From Nocardiopsis alba DSM 43377 (GTDB lineage: Bacteria; Actinomycetota; Actinomycetes; Streptosporangiales; Streptosporangiaceae): DNA of 64,000 nt. Positions 8,308 to 15,819 of the stretch are shown here, piece by piece; position 1 is the stretch's first letter, and every line of letters begins with the position of its first letter. The notes under the pieces are model-generated. The model ran no database searches and was not told the origin of the DNA. It saw only the letters and a list, made by a program, of their open reading frames with translations. The stretch covers positions 62,001 to 126,000 of the forward strand of contig NZ_ANAC01000010.1 in NCBI RefSeq assembly GCF_000341225.1. Direction: 5' to 3'. The position numbers and the translations under genes were made by a program.

Positions 8308-8460
8308 GGGGGTGTCCTCATCTTCTCTATCGGATGTCTGTGAAGTGCTGGTGCGGCGGGCTCGAGGCCCCGGCTCTTCGGCGATGTCCCACCGAGTCCC
8401 GCTTCAGGAGCAAGGACGCTCCGGCCCGCTCGATCACCGATCGGGTACCCGAAGTGCGGA
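8308..8460 (-). other. 153-bp non-coding gap inside the cas operon between cse2 and cas7e
   Basis: Every other junction in this operon overlaps or has a 2-bp gap, but here 153 bp separate the cse2 stop from the cas7e ATG. On the minus strand it holds a short inverted pair CGATC/GATCG near 8430 and the cas7e ribosome binding site at its end. A 36-codon GTG frame can be read through it, but it lacks a ribosome binding site and any familiar feature, so I do not call it a gene. It could be a decayed cse2 tail, an internal promoter or an attenuator. Confidence 0.5.
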
Positions 8461-9108
8461 TCACGCTTCGGTGTCGGAACCGTTCTGCTCGGTTCCCTCG
8501 CCCGAAGGCCTCTTGGACGGCCGGTGGGCCTGGAAGCTTCGGCCCCACGCGCGGCGCACCCGTTCGGCGCCCTTGGGAGTGCGGGCGTCATAGAGCTGGT
8601 CGGCCAACAACCCGTAGTCGAGCGGGATGTCCTCGGACCGTAGGCGCTGCACGATCCCTCGTAGCCGGTCCAGACGGGTGCCGTGGTTCCCCGCGCTCTG
8701 GGCCTGAACGAACCGTTTACGCAGGGGTTCGTCGATGTCTCCCATCGGCATGAGTCGGCGCACCGCGTCGCCGAACTCTCGGCCACGGCGGTGCATGCCC
8801 CTGTCGCGTTTGGACTGCTGGTGCAGGGCGTAGAGGGTGAGCGCCTCGTGGACGGCCGCCTCGGCGTCGGGTGTGTGCGGATCGCGTACGTCGAAGACGT
8901 CATAGAAACGGTGGTCGATGGTGAGCCCGACCAGCTCCGGTACCTCTTCGATGGTCTTGCCCGCCCCACGACGCAGTTTGGCCAGGGTCGCCACCGCTTC
9001 GGAATGGTCTCTGAGATAGCCGGACTGCAGGCGGCGGATCCGTTCGTCGACCGCCTGCCCCACCTCTCCGAGTTCGTGGACGTAGGGGGTGCGGCTCGTC
9101 GTGGTCAC
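8461..9108 (-). CDS. casB: Cascade small subunit Cse2 (CasB, Cas11)
   Basis: Small helical subunit, two copies per Cascade, that stabilises the displaced DNA strand. The 215-residue product contains YVHELGEVGQAVDERIRRLQ, then ATLAKLRRGAGKTIEEVPEL and the middle segment RDRGMHRRGREFGDAVRRLM, all typical of Cse2; the C-terminus is Lys/Arg-rich then acidic and poorly conserved. Length is in the upper range of the family (160-230). Start overlaps the cas8e stop by 4 bp. The 153-bp space after it is unusual and is listed separately. Confidence 0.93.
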   Translation of the reverse strand: MTTTSRTPYVHELGEVGQAVDERIRRLQSGYLRDHSEAVATLAKLRRGAGKTIEEVPELVGLTIDHRFYDVFDVRDPHTPDAEAAVHEALTLYALHQQSKRDRGMHRRGREFGDAVRRLMPMGDIDEPLRKRFVQAQSAGNHGTRLDRLRGIVQRLRSEDIPLDYGLLADQLYDARTPKGAERVRRAWGRSFQAHRPSKRPSGEGTEQNGSDTEA

Positions 9109-10841
9109 TGTTCTTCCTCCGTGCTGTCATCGGAGTCGGTCTCGGGGGTGGTGTCGGAGACGGCCAGGGGCAGGCACTTGTTCAACGCCCTCCGGAAGCG
9201 CAGGTCGACGCTGGAGGCGTTGAGCCAGAACGCACCGCCCTTCGTCTCGATGACGCGTCCCTCCCAGGAGGCGTCGCTCGCCGACTCGATGAGCTCCTCT
9301 CCGAGCCGGACGACGATCTCCCGGAGTTCGCGCTGCCATTCCCGGCGCCGGTGGGTCGGATACAGGGGGTCGTCGAGAGCCTTCTCTGCCGCCAGCCCAC
9401 GCAGCCAACTTCGGAAGGGGTGGTCCAAGGCTCCGAAACCGCGATCGCGCGCGGTCGCGCGCGGCCCTTCCCCATCGGCCCCCGCCGCCTGCGCCAAACC
9501 GGTGGCCAGGTCGCCCAGAGCGGTGACGGCGTCCTCGGCGTCGTTGACCGCGTCGACCGCCGTCACCGCCAGTTCTCGGCTCTCGTCACGGAGCAGAAGC
9601 ACCGGCATGGCGACCGCGTCGTCGACGATCTCGTCGATGACCGACTGCTGGGTTCCGTAGACCGCGCCGACCAAGCGGACCCGAACGACACCGCCCGTGG
9701 GCACGTACCCGTCGTTGGCCAGACGAGCGTTCCACTCCAGTACGCGGGGGCGTACCTGTTCGGCCGCTTCCTGCCGTTGTTCGGCGCCCCTCATCTTCCC
9801 GGTGACCAGTGCGCCCAGTCCGCGCCAGGCGGCACGAGCGGGGTCATGCTCTCTGGGAAGGTAGATGGTGCCCTCACGGAGCTTCTTCTCCTGGGCCGGG
9901 CTGCGCCGCCAGGAGGACATGGGCTCACGGAGCTGCATATTGCGCGGGCTGAGGGGGTCCCCGTAGGCGAGCAGGACGCCGTAGACCCCCTCCTCGTCAT
10001 GGTGCAGACGCAGACGGCGGCTCTGCCAGGTGTACAGGTCGCGCGGACCATGGGGTCGAGAGGCCGCCTCGACCTTGCCCAGGGGCGCGGCGAAGAGCGG
10101 AGGGTGAGCCCAGGCCGGCCGGTCCAGTTCCGGGTCGACTTTCAGTTGTGGGGTATCGAAGGCGATGAGGTTGAGCAGCAGCGTCTCTCGCAGATCGGCC
10201 CCCTCCACGTACACGCCGCCGAGGTTGCCCGCCCACCCCACGCCCTGCGGATAGCCCTTGCCGCCCTTCACCCGGGGGTCGCCCTCGGCACCGGACTTGA
10301 TCCCCGAGGGGTCGTAGGCGTGGGCATGCACCACCCAGCGGGCGGCCTCGGCGTACCCGAGCCGCTCGGCGCCGTGCGCGCGCATGGTGAAGAACCGAGC
10401 CCCATTGGGAACGTCGGCGACCATCCGGTCCAGGGCCGAGTACTCGCCCTTCTTGGTACGCAGATCCGCGACCTGGAGAAAGGGGGTGCTCGGATGCAGC
10501 AGGTCGAAACGCTCGGCGTGGGTGTCGAGGTAGGAGCGCACCTCGTCCAAAGGCAGCCCGTCGTCCCACAGTTCCGCCCAGTCCTCGATCTCCCTCGGAC
10601 CGTCCAGGACATCGTGGAGGATGGCCAGGAGCAGACGGAGCAGGGCGAAGTCCTGGGTGGGGACGTCTCCGACGAGCCGGCGTACCCTCTCGGCCTGCTC
10701 GAACACCTCGGTCAGGGAGAGTTCGATCTCCACGCCGTCGTCTCGCAGCACCGGGATCCAGGGCCGCCGGGTGAGGTCGAACCCGATCGCTGTGGCGGGG
10801 GATGTCTCTGTGTCTGTGGGGGCGAGCGTCTCACTCGGCAC
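9105..10841 (-). CDS. cas8e: Cascade large subunit Cas8e (CasA/Cse1)
   Basis: Large subunit that recognises the PAM and recruits Cas3. I choose the GTG at 10839-10841: GGAGGT lies 5 bases upstream, and the resulting 578-residue protein overlaps the cas3 end by only 11 bp. The alternative ATG at 10859 adds six residues but has no ribosome binding site. The protein opens with the family hallmark IGFDLTRRPWIPVLRDDGVE, then VGDVPTQDFALLRLLLAILH; a middle region has WAGNLGGVYVEGADLRETL. The C-terminal four-helix bundle region follows from about residue 400. Coupled by overlap to casB downstream. Confidence 0.94.
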   Translation of the reverse strand: MPSETLAPTDTETSPATAIGFDLTRRPWIPVLRDDGVEIELSLTEVFEQAERVRRLVGDVPTQDFALLRLLLAILHDVLDGPREIEDWAELWDDGLPLDEVRSYLDTHAERFDLLHPSTPFLQVADLRTKKGEYSALDRMVADVPNGARFFTMRAHGAERLGYAEAARWVVHAHAYDPSGIKSGAEGDPRVKGGKGYPQGVGWAGNLGGVYVEGADLRETLLLNLIAFDTPQLKVDPELDRPAWAHPPLFAAPLGKVEAASRPHGPRDLYTWQSRRLRLHHDEEGVYGVLLAYGDPLSPRNMQLREPMSSWRRSPAQEKKLREGTIYLPREHDPARAAWRGLGALVTGKMRGAEQRQEAAEQVRPRVLEWNARLANDGYVPTGGVVRVRLVGAVYGTQQSVIDEIVDDAVAMPVLLLRDESRELAVTAVDAVNDAEDAVTALGDLATGLAQAAGADGEGPRATARDRGFGALDHPFRSWLRGLAAEKALDDPLYPTHRRREWQRELREIVVRLGEELIESASDASWEGRVIETKGGAFWLNASSVDLRFRRALNKCLPLAVSDTTPETDSDDSTEEEQ

Positions 10842-13734
10842 GGGTGACCTCCAGGCCATCGGATTCGGTGTAGTGGAGACGATGTCCGGCCAGCTCGGCC
10901 CTGTCGTCCTCGTCCAGGAACAGGATCAGCTCACCGGCGATCCAATGGGCCTCCTTGGCCTGCCAGGCCTCGACCACGCCGTTCTCCAGCTCGGCGATCG
11001 CCTGGTCGAGTACCTGACCATCGAGAGTGAACTGGTAGGGCAGGCGCAGCCCACTGGCCGCCAGGGCACGAACGGCCTCGGGCGTGGGCACGGAGTCGGT
11101 CGGCAGCGAAAGCCCGCCTCGTTCCCCTTCCAGCCAGGGCACGGTGGTCACCGTCCCGTCGGCGTACCCGCGGGCCACCAGGACCTCCAGACTCTCTCCG
11201 GTGTCGCGGACCTGGGCCCGCCCACGCCGGTCGTCGTCGGCCTCACCGACCCCGGCCTCCACCCAGCCGATGATCGCCCGACCGTCTCGGGCCACCGGAC
11301 CGAGCAGGAAGTCACCGGCTTTCTCAGCCTTGTTCGATCGATGGGCCTCATCCGCCTCACCGGCGTCCTTCAGAGCCCGGGCCCAACCGTCCGGCGTGAG
11401 GGCCTCGTGGTCCCCGGTCTCCCGGTAGGCGTCCTGGACCAAAGGGCTGATGTGGTCGGGAAGCCGTACCGTGCGCCCCGTGTCGTCCTCCGCCTCCAGG
11501 TACGGGAGCAGGACCGCGAGGGACCGGAGCAGCGGGTACTCGCCGTAGACCGTGCGCGACCCTCGAACGGGTTCGGGAGGGTTCTTCGTCCAATCCACCC
11601 CGGTGATCAGGCAACGAGCCGTACGCAGTGACGTCGGGCGTTCGCTCTGCCCCTCGCCTCGAGGATGACGATGCAGACGGCCCATCCTCTGGAGCACCAG
11701 GTCGACGGGGGCCAGATCGGTGACGAGCAGGTCGAAGTCGACGTCCAGGGATTGTTCGACGACCTGACTGGCCACCACGATGTGTCGCTCGGGGCGGCGC
11801 CCTCCGAGTTCGTCGACCTTCGCGGGAGGGCCATAGGTGCGCAGGAGCAGGGCGTCCCGTTCCGCGCGGTCCAGATCGAGGAAGCGCGAGTGGGCGACGG
11901 TCACCGACTTCTCACCGAAGTGACCACGCAGGTGGTCGGCGGCCTCATGGACCCGGGCCACCGTGTTGCGGATGACGAGTGCGCAACCGCCATCGGACAG
12001 TTCACGGTCCAACCGTTCCGTCAGGACCGTGAGTTCGTCGTCGATCGACTCCACGAGGACGTCCGTCGTCCTCCCCGACGCCTTCGGTTCGTACAGGCGA
12101 GGCGCCTTTTCCGGTCCGACCATGGTGATGAGGGGGTAGGCACGTGCCTCCTCGACCTCGGGGTGGTCCACCTTCCTCGCTCCGGTATAAGCCTGGACCA
12201 GCTCGCGTCGGCGGGCCGCCGGAAGGGTCGCGGACAGGATCACGACGGGGACCTCGTAACGACCGAGCCAGGTCAGGGCCCGGTCGAGATAGGTGTTCAT
12301 GTACGTGTCGTAGGCATGGGCCTCGTCGATGACCACGACCTTGCCGGCCATCGCCAGGTGACGTAGGGCCAGATGCCTGCTCTTGAGCCCGGTGAAGAGG
12401 AGCTGGTCGATGGTTCCGACTGAGAAGGAGGCCAACATGCCCTTCTTCCGGCCGCGCAGCCAACGGTGCGCGACCAGGGCGGTCCCTTCGGGGTCGCTCT
12501 CGGCGTCCCTGTCCGTGTCGGCCGCCAGACGAGGTCCCCCGCCGAGGTAGGCGGCGAACTCTTCGTTGAGATGGGCCTTGGAGTGCGCGAGGAAGATCGA
12601 CGCGGCCTCCTCCGGCATGCCGGGCAGACGGCCCAGCCAGGAGGTGAAGCGCCCGAACATGGCGTTACCGGTGGCCATGGTCGGTAGGGCCACGAAACAG
12701 CCACCCGCCCCGGTCACAGCCGCGAGGATCTCGGCGGCGGCGAGGGCCGCCTCCGTCTTGCCCTCCCCCATCGGGGCCTCGACGATCATGAGCCCTGTCC
12801 CCTCCAGGGCCCGTGCGGCCTCCACCACCTGTTCCTGGACGGGACGTGGCCTCGCACCCTCCGGCAGATCGAACCGGGAGGCGAACAGTTCGGTGACCGT
12901 CTCCTCGGATGTTTCGGGAACCCACGGAGCCGGTAGGTCCAGCAGTCGCCAGGCCGTCTCGGAGCGTTCCGGGTCGGTGTTCCTCTCCCCCGGGAAGTAG
13001 GGGAAGAGATCGGAGTTGCTGGCGATCCAATCGGCCATGATGACCAGCGCGGTGAGCAGGACCTGAACCGTCTGCGGAAGCGCGAGGGTGCGCCACTCCG
13101 AGAGGCGCTCGTCGACACCGGTCAAATGGGCGGCCCTGTCGAGAAGCTCGGTCTGGACATGCTTCCAGGCGTCCGCGCTCCCGGGAGCGCGCAGGAGATC
13201 CCGGTGCCCGTCCAGCGCTTGGATGGCTGAGTCAGCCGGAGGGACACCATGGTGCCCACCGGCGATGACCGTGAGCTGGTGGGTCTTGGGTATCCGCCAG
13301 CCGTGTTCCTCCACCAGCCAGTCACGAAGGATGAGTTGGCCGGCGAGACCGTGCGGGGCCAAGCGGCGATCCGCCATCTGTTTCTCCAGCGGCATGTCCA
13401 GACCCTGCCCACGCATACGGGCGGCGAGCTGCTCGACCTGACAGGAAAAGGCCGGGGTCGCCTTGCCGATGTCGTGGGTGGCCGCGACGAAGGTCAGGAG
13501 CCGCCGGGCGTCGTCCTCGCCACCGGGCAACGCGGCGGCGATGTGCTCACGCACCTGGCGAGGGATCCATTCGTCCCAGAGGCGGCCGGCCACGAAGGCA
13601 CTGTCGGCCATGTGGCGGTAGAGCGGAAGCCAGCCGTCGGAGTCGAAGTCGTGCTTGGCCCATACGACACGAGCGGCCTCAGAGAGACCGTCCCTCCAGG
13701 GCTGGGAAGGGGACTGGGAGGTCATGGGACTCAT
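10831..13734 (-). CDS. cas3: CRISPR-associated helicase-nuclease Cas3, type I-E
   Basis: Effector that Cascade recruits to unwind and degrade target DNA. The 967-residue protein has the HD nuclease domain first: H41, the H87-D88 pair in FVAATHDIGKATPAF, HH at 161-162 in IAGGHHGVPPAD and D235 in MADWIAS. The SF2 helicase follows: Walker A at about 321-328 (PMGEGKTEAAL), DEAH at 470-473 (VVVIDEAHAYD), SAT at 501-503, then motif VASQVVEQSLDVDFD and the Arg-finger region RMGRLHRH. All catalytic elements look intact. It is the first gene of the cas operon; an in-frame ATG three codons later is an alternative start. Two palindromes lie in the upstream region. Confidence 0.96.
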   Translation of the reverse strand: MSPMTSQSPSQPWRDGLSEAARVVWAKHDFDSDGWLPLYRHMADSAFVAGRLWDEWIPRQVREHIAAALPGGEDDARRLLTFVAATHDIGKATPAFSCQVEQLAARMRGQGLDMPLEKQMADRRLAPHGLAGQLILRDWLVEEHGWRIPKTHQLTVIAGGHHGVPPADSAIQALDGHRDLLRAPGSADAWKHVQTELLDRAAHLTGVDERLSEWRTLALPQTVQVLLTALVIMADWIASNSDLFPYFPGERNTDPERSETAWRLLDLPAPWVPETSEETVTELFASRFDLPEGARPRPVQEQVVEAARALEGTGLMIVEAPMGEGKTEAALAAAEILAAVTGAGGCFVALPTMATGNAMFGRFTSWLGRLPGMPEEAASIFLAHSKAHLNEEFAAYLGGGPRLAADTDRDAESDPEGTALVAHRWLRGRKKGMLASFSVGTIDQLLFTGLKSRHLALRHLAMAGKVVVIDEAHAYDTYMNTYLDRALTWLGRYEVPVVILSATLPAARRRELVQAYTGARKVDHPEVEEARAYPLITMVGPEKAPRLYEPKASGRTTDVLVESIDDELTVLTERLDRELSDGGCALVIRNTVARVHEAADHLRGHFGEKSVTVAHSRFLDLDRAERDALLLRTYGPPAKVDELGGRRPERHIVVASQVVEQSLDVDFDLLVTDLAPVDLVLQRMGRLHRHPRGEGQSERPTSLRTARCLITGVDWTKNPPEPVRGSRTVYGEYPLLRSLAVLLPYLEAEDDTGRTVRLPDHISPLVQDAYRETGDHEALTPDGWARALKDAGEADEAHRSNKAEKAGDFLLGPVARDGRAIIGWVEAGVGEADDDRRGRAQVRDTGESLEVLVARGYADGTVTTVPWLEGERGGLSLPTDSVPTPEAVRALAASGLRLPYQFTLDGQVLDQAIAELENGVVEAWQAKEAHWIAGELILFLDEDDRAELAGHRLHYTESDGLEVTRAE

Positions 13735-13762
13735 CTAAGCGGATCCCTATGACGCTTCAGGC

Positions 13763-13779
13763 GGGAAACCGGGTTTCCC
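13763..13779. promoter_or_regulatory. Perfect inverted repeat 30 bp upstream of cas3
   Basis: GGGAAAC and GTTTCCC, 7 bp each, flank a 3-bp centre. The site lies 29-45 bp before the cas3 start codon, where a repressor could block the cas promoter or a hairpin could form in the 5' leader. No matching regulator is recognised in the window. Confidence 0.45.
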
Positions 13780-13805
13780 CAGAGGCCTGATGTGGCCAGG
13801 GCACA

Positions 13806-13822
13806 GTCATGGTTTTCATGAC
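13806..13822. promoter_or_regulatory. Perfect inverted repeat about 80 bp upstream of cas3
   Basis: GTCATG and CATGAC flank the 5-bp centre GTTTT. It is an operator-like site in the non-coding stretch between cas3 and the mini CRISPR array and lies at a plausible promoter distance from cas3. The regulator is unknown; the half-site GTCATGAAAAC has only a loose likeness to the Zur-type motif. Confidence 0.45.
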
Positions 13823-13946
13823 AAAAGCGACACCCTTGTGGTACGCGGTCCCGTTTCTCCACACCGACCACCCTCACCCCACGAAAAACCCACCGCCCCC
13901 TCCCCACAGAGCGCGCGGGGCACCGATCACAGATCAGCACCCCGCG

Positions 13947-14024
13947 CGACTCATCCCCGCGTGCGCGGGGAGCACTTTCAACTCGGCACCTAGTAGGGGC
14001 CAACCCCGCGTGCGCGGGGAGCAC
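13947..14024 (-). CRISPR. Two-repeat mini CRISPR array upstream of cas3
   Basis: Two 29-bp repeats at 13947-13975 and 13996-14024 share the core CCCCGCGTGCGCGGGGAGCAC. On the minus strand both begin GTGCTCCCCGCGCACGCGGGG, the textbook type I-E repeat start, while the main array repeats begin with C instead of G. The space between them is only 20 bp rather than 32, so this spacer has lost 12 bp or the distal repeat is a remnant. The distal copy ends GATGAGTCG and the leader-side copy GTTGGCCCC on the minus strand, so their 3' ends disagree. It may be a nearly dead second array or an entry-poor one. Confidence 0.85.
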
Positions 14025-14152
14025 TCAACAAGCTCACACCAAGACTTTTTATGCCGAACTACTACGTGCCAGTTCAACTCAAGCCGATCCTGAGGTAGGT
14101 TGAGGCACTCAGCAAGATTACTCCAACTATTACGTGCCTTAGAAGGAGACCC
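14025..14152 (-). promoter_or_regulatory. AT-rich leader of the mini array with a doubled 14-bp motif
   Basis: This stretch is clearly richer in A and T than its surroundings and sits on the leader side of the mini array. It contains AACTACTACGTGCC at 14057-14070 and AACTATTACGTGCC at 14125-14138, 13 of 14 bases equal and 68 bp apart in direct orientation. The right end also carries the 5' region of the small membrane protein gene that starts at 14153. Confidence 0.6.
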
Positions 14153-14398
14153 TTGTCCCCCCGAACCCCCCATGCGGAGCCCCCCGAAGGTCACTTCGGT
14201 GTTCGCACGACCTTGATCCTCTTGCTGGCCGCTTTGAGCGGAGCGCTCACAGGAGGACTGCTGTGGCTCAGCGGAGAGCACATGGCCAGCTCCTTGGCCA
14301 TCGCCCTGGGAGCTACCGGAGCCGCCTTCTTCGGTTGGGACAGGGTGATCCACAAGCCCTCCCAGCAAACCGGCATGCACGACGCCAGGAGCAAGTAG
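14153..14398 (+). CDS. Small two-helix membrane protein of unknown function
   Basis: An 81-residue frame starts at a TTG with a good AGAAGGAG site 5 bases upstream. The product has a polar N-terminus, two hydrophobic segments (TTLILLLAALSGALTGGLLW at about 19-38 and a second at about 46-62, SLAIALGATGAAFFGW) and a polar tail HKPSQQTGMHDARSK. It follows the CRISPR leader on the opposite strand from the cas genes and ends before a strong bidirectional terminator, so it is a single-gene unit. I do not recognise the family. Its place beside a CRISPR locus may be chance. Confidence 0.65.
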   Translation: MSPRTPHAEPPEGHFGVRTTLILLLAALSGALTGGLLWLSGEHMASSLAIALGATGAAFFGWDRVIHKPSQQTGMHDARSK

Positions 14399-14433
14399 GC
14401 CTCCACAACCCCACCGCCCCTTGGAAGGCGACT

Positions 14434-14463
14434 CCGGGGCCGTCTCGATCGAGACGGCCCCGG
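14434..14463. terminator. Bidirectional terminator between convergent genes
   Basis: A perfect 30-bp palindrome with arms CCGGGGCCGTCTCGA and TCGAGACGGCCCCGG. It lies in the 70-bp space between the small membrane gene (ending 14398, plus) and the MurG-like gene (ending 14469, minus), the right place to stop both. No T run follows, as is common in actinomycetes. Confidence 0.8.
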
Positions 14464-14468
14464 GAGGA

Positions 14469-15644
14469 TCAGCCGGCGACGTCCAGCAGCACGTCCACCA
14501 GACGCTCGGCGGCGTCGGGGCGACCGTGGGACCGGGCCCGGTCCGCGATGGCCTCGCGTCCGGCCGGGTCGGCCAGCAGCGGCTCGACCGCGGCCTGAAG
14601 GGTCTGCGGGGTGACCTCGCCCAACAGCGCGACGGCCGCGCCCGACTCCTGGAGGTGACGGGCGTTGTGCGCCTGCTCGTTGCCGGCGGAGGAGGCCAGC
14701 GGGATGAACACGGCCGCCTTGCCCAGCGCGGTGAGCTCGGCGATGGTGCCGGCGCCGCTCCGGGAGATCACCACGTCGGCGAGGGCCAGCACGTCGGGGA
14801 GTTCGGGGCCGACGAAGTCGGTGAGGTGGTAGCGGCCGGCCAGGGCGGGCGGCAGGTTCCGTGCGCTCTCCCCCAGGGCCGCGACGTTGGCGGCGCCGCA
14901 CTGGTGGACGACGTTGGCGCGCTCCAGCAGCCAGGGCAGGATGTCGCGCACGTTGTTGTTGATCTGCGCCGACCCCTGGGCGCCACCGGTCACGTAGACG
15001 GTGGGCAGGGCCGGGTCGTGGCCGCCGAAGCCGAGCCCCTTGGCGGCCTCCTCCGGGCGTCCGGTCAGGACCTCGGGCCGGACCGGGTTACCTGTGACCA
15101 CGGCGTCGGCCTGGGAGGCCTCGGGCAGCAGTTCCACGGAGGACTCGGCGGACACGGCGATCCGGGCCCCCGCGCGGGCGAGGACCTTGTTGGCCAGGCC
15201 CAGGCGCACGGTCTGCTCGTGGACGACCAGCGGGCGGCGGCACATGCGGGCCGCCAGGCCGACGGGGACCGCCACGTAGCCACCGGTGGCCAGGACGACG
15301 TCGGGGGCGAAGTCGGAGACGAGCCTGCGGGCCTGGGCGACGCCGCGGGGCACGTTGGTCATGTCCTTGACGTTGGCGGGGGAGGCGAGCTTGAGCGGGT
15401 TCTTCGATCGGCGGATCTTACCCGTGGCGACCGCTTCGAAGGCGATCCCGTTGGCGGTGGCGACGCGCTTCTCCAGACTCCCCGCGGCGCCCACCCACAG
15501 CACCTCCAGGGAGTTTCCGGTCGTCTCCAGGCGCTCACGCAGCGCGTTGACGGCGGTCAGCGCGGGGTAGGTGTGGCCACCCGTTCCCCCTCCGGTGACG
15601 ATCAGACGCAGGTCACGGGGCAGGCGGTCGTTGGTGCTGTTCAC
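14469..15644 (-). CDS. MurG-like UDP-N-acetylglucosamine transferase, outside a cell-wall cluster
   Basis: Glycosyltransferase family 28 protein. In MurG this domain adds GlcNAc to lipid I to make lipid II at the inner membrane. I place the start at the GTG 15642-15644 (VNSTNDRLPRDLRLIVTGGG), 391 residues; the open frame continues 85 codons upstream but that part looks non-coding. Motifs: GGGTGGHTYPALTAV at about 17-31, ATGGYVAVPVGLAARM then HEQTVRLGLANKVLA, VTGGAQGSAQINNNV, and the donor-binding ISRSGAGTIAELTALGKAA. MurG normally lies in the division cluster; here the neighbours are unrelated, so this is likely a second copy, perhaps for a specialised glycan or antibiotic-tolerant wall. Function beyond the fold is inferred. 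Confidence 0.85.
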   Translation of the reverse strand: MNSTNDRLPRDLRLIVTGGGTGGHTYPALTAVNALRERLETTGNSLEVLWVGAAGSLEKRVATANGIAFEAVATGKIRRSKNPLKLASPANVKDMTNVPRGVAQARRLVSDFAPDVVLATGGYVAVPVGLAARMCRRPLVVHEQTVRLGLANKVLARAGARIAVSAESSVELLPEASQADAVVTGNPVRPEVLTGRPEEAAKGLGFGGHDPALPTVYVTGGAQGSAQINNNVRDILPWLLERANVVHQCGAANVAALGESARNLPPALAGRYHLTDFVGPELPDVLALADVVISRSGAGTIAELTALGKAAVFIPLASSAGNEQAHNARHLQESGAAVALLGEVTPQTLQAAVEPLLADPAGREAIADRARSHGRPDAAERLVDVLLDVAG

Positions 15645-15819
15645 GCGGTTCCCATCTGGGCGGACGAGAGGACTTCGGTTGAAGGGCCGCGACGTGTCGT
15701 TCACGGCCCCACAGCACGGTAGCCGGGTTCGGAGCCTGTTGTGTCCCCTCAAGGGGGTGAATGGGGCGAACGCGACGGTGATCTCGGCCGGACGTCTCCG
15801 TGGAAAGAGGGGTGGGTCC

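Noticed and set aside
8304..8969. 221-codon minus-strand frame spanning cse2 and the gap before cas7e
   Set aside because: It is an out-of-frame shadow of cse2; Ser/Arg/Thr/Pro-rich with no familiar motif.
13806..13822. Zur-type zinc box upstream of cas3
   Set aside because: Only one half-site resembles the motif; the other half does not, so I list it only as an unassigned palindrome.
14421..15722. 433-codon plus-strand frame opposite the MurG-like gene
   Set aside because: Antisense shadow; its Gly/Asp/Val-rich composition is typical of the reverse frame of a GC-rich gene.
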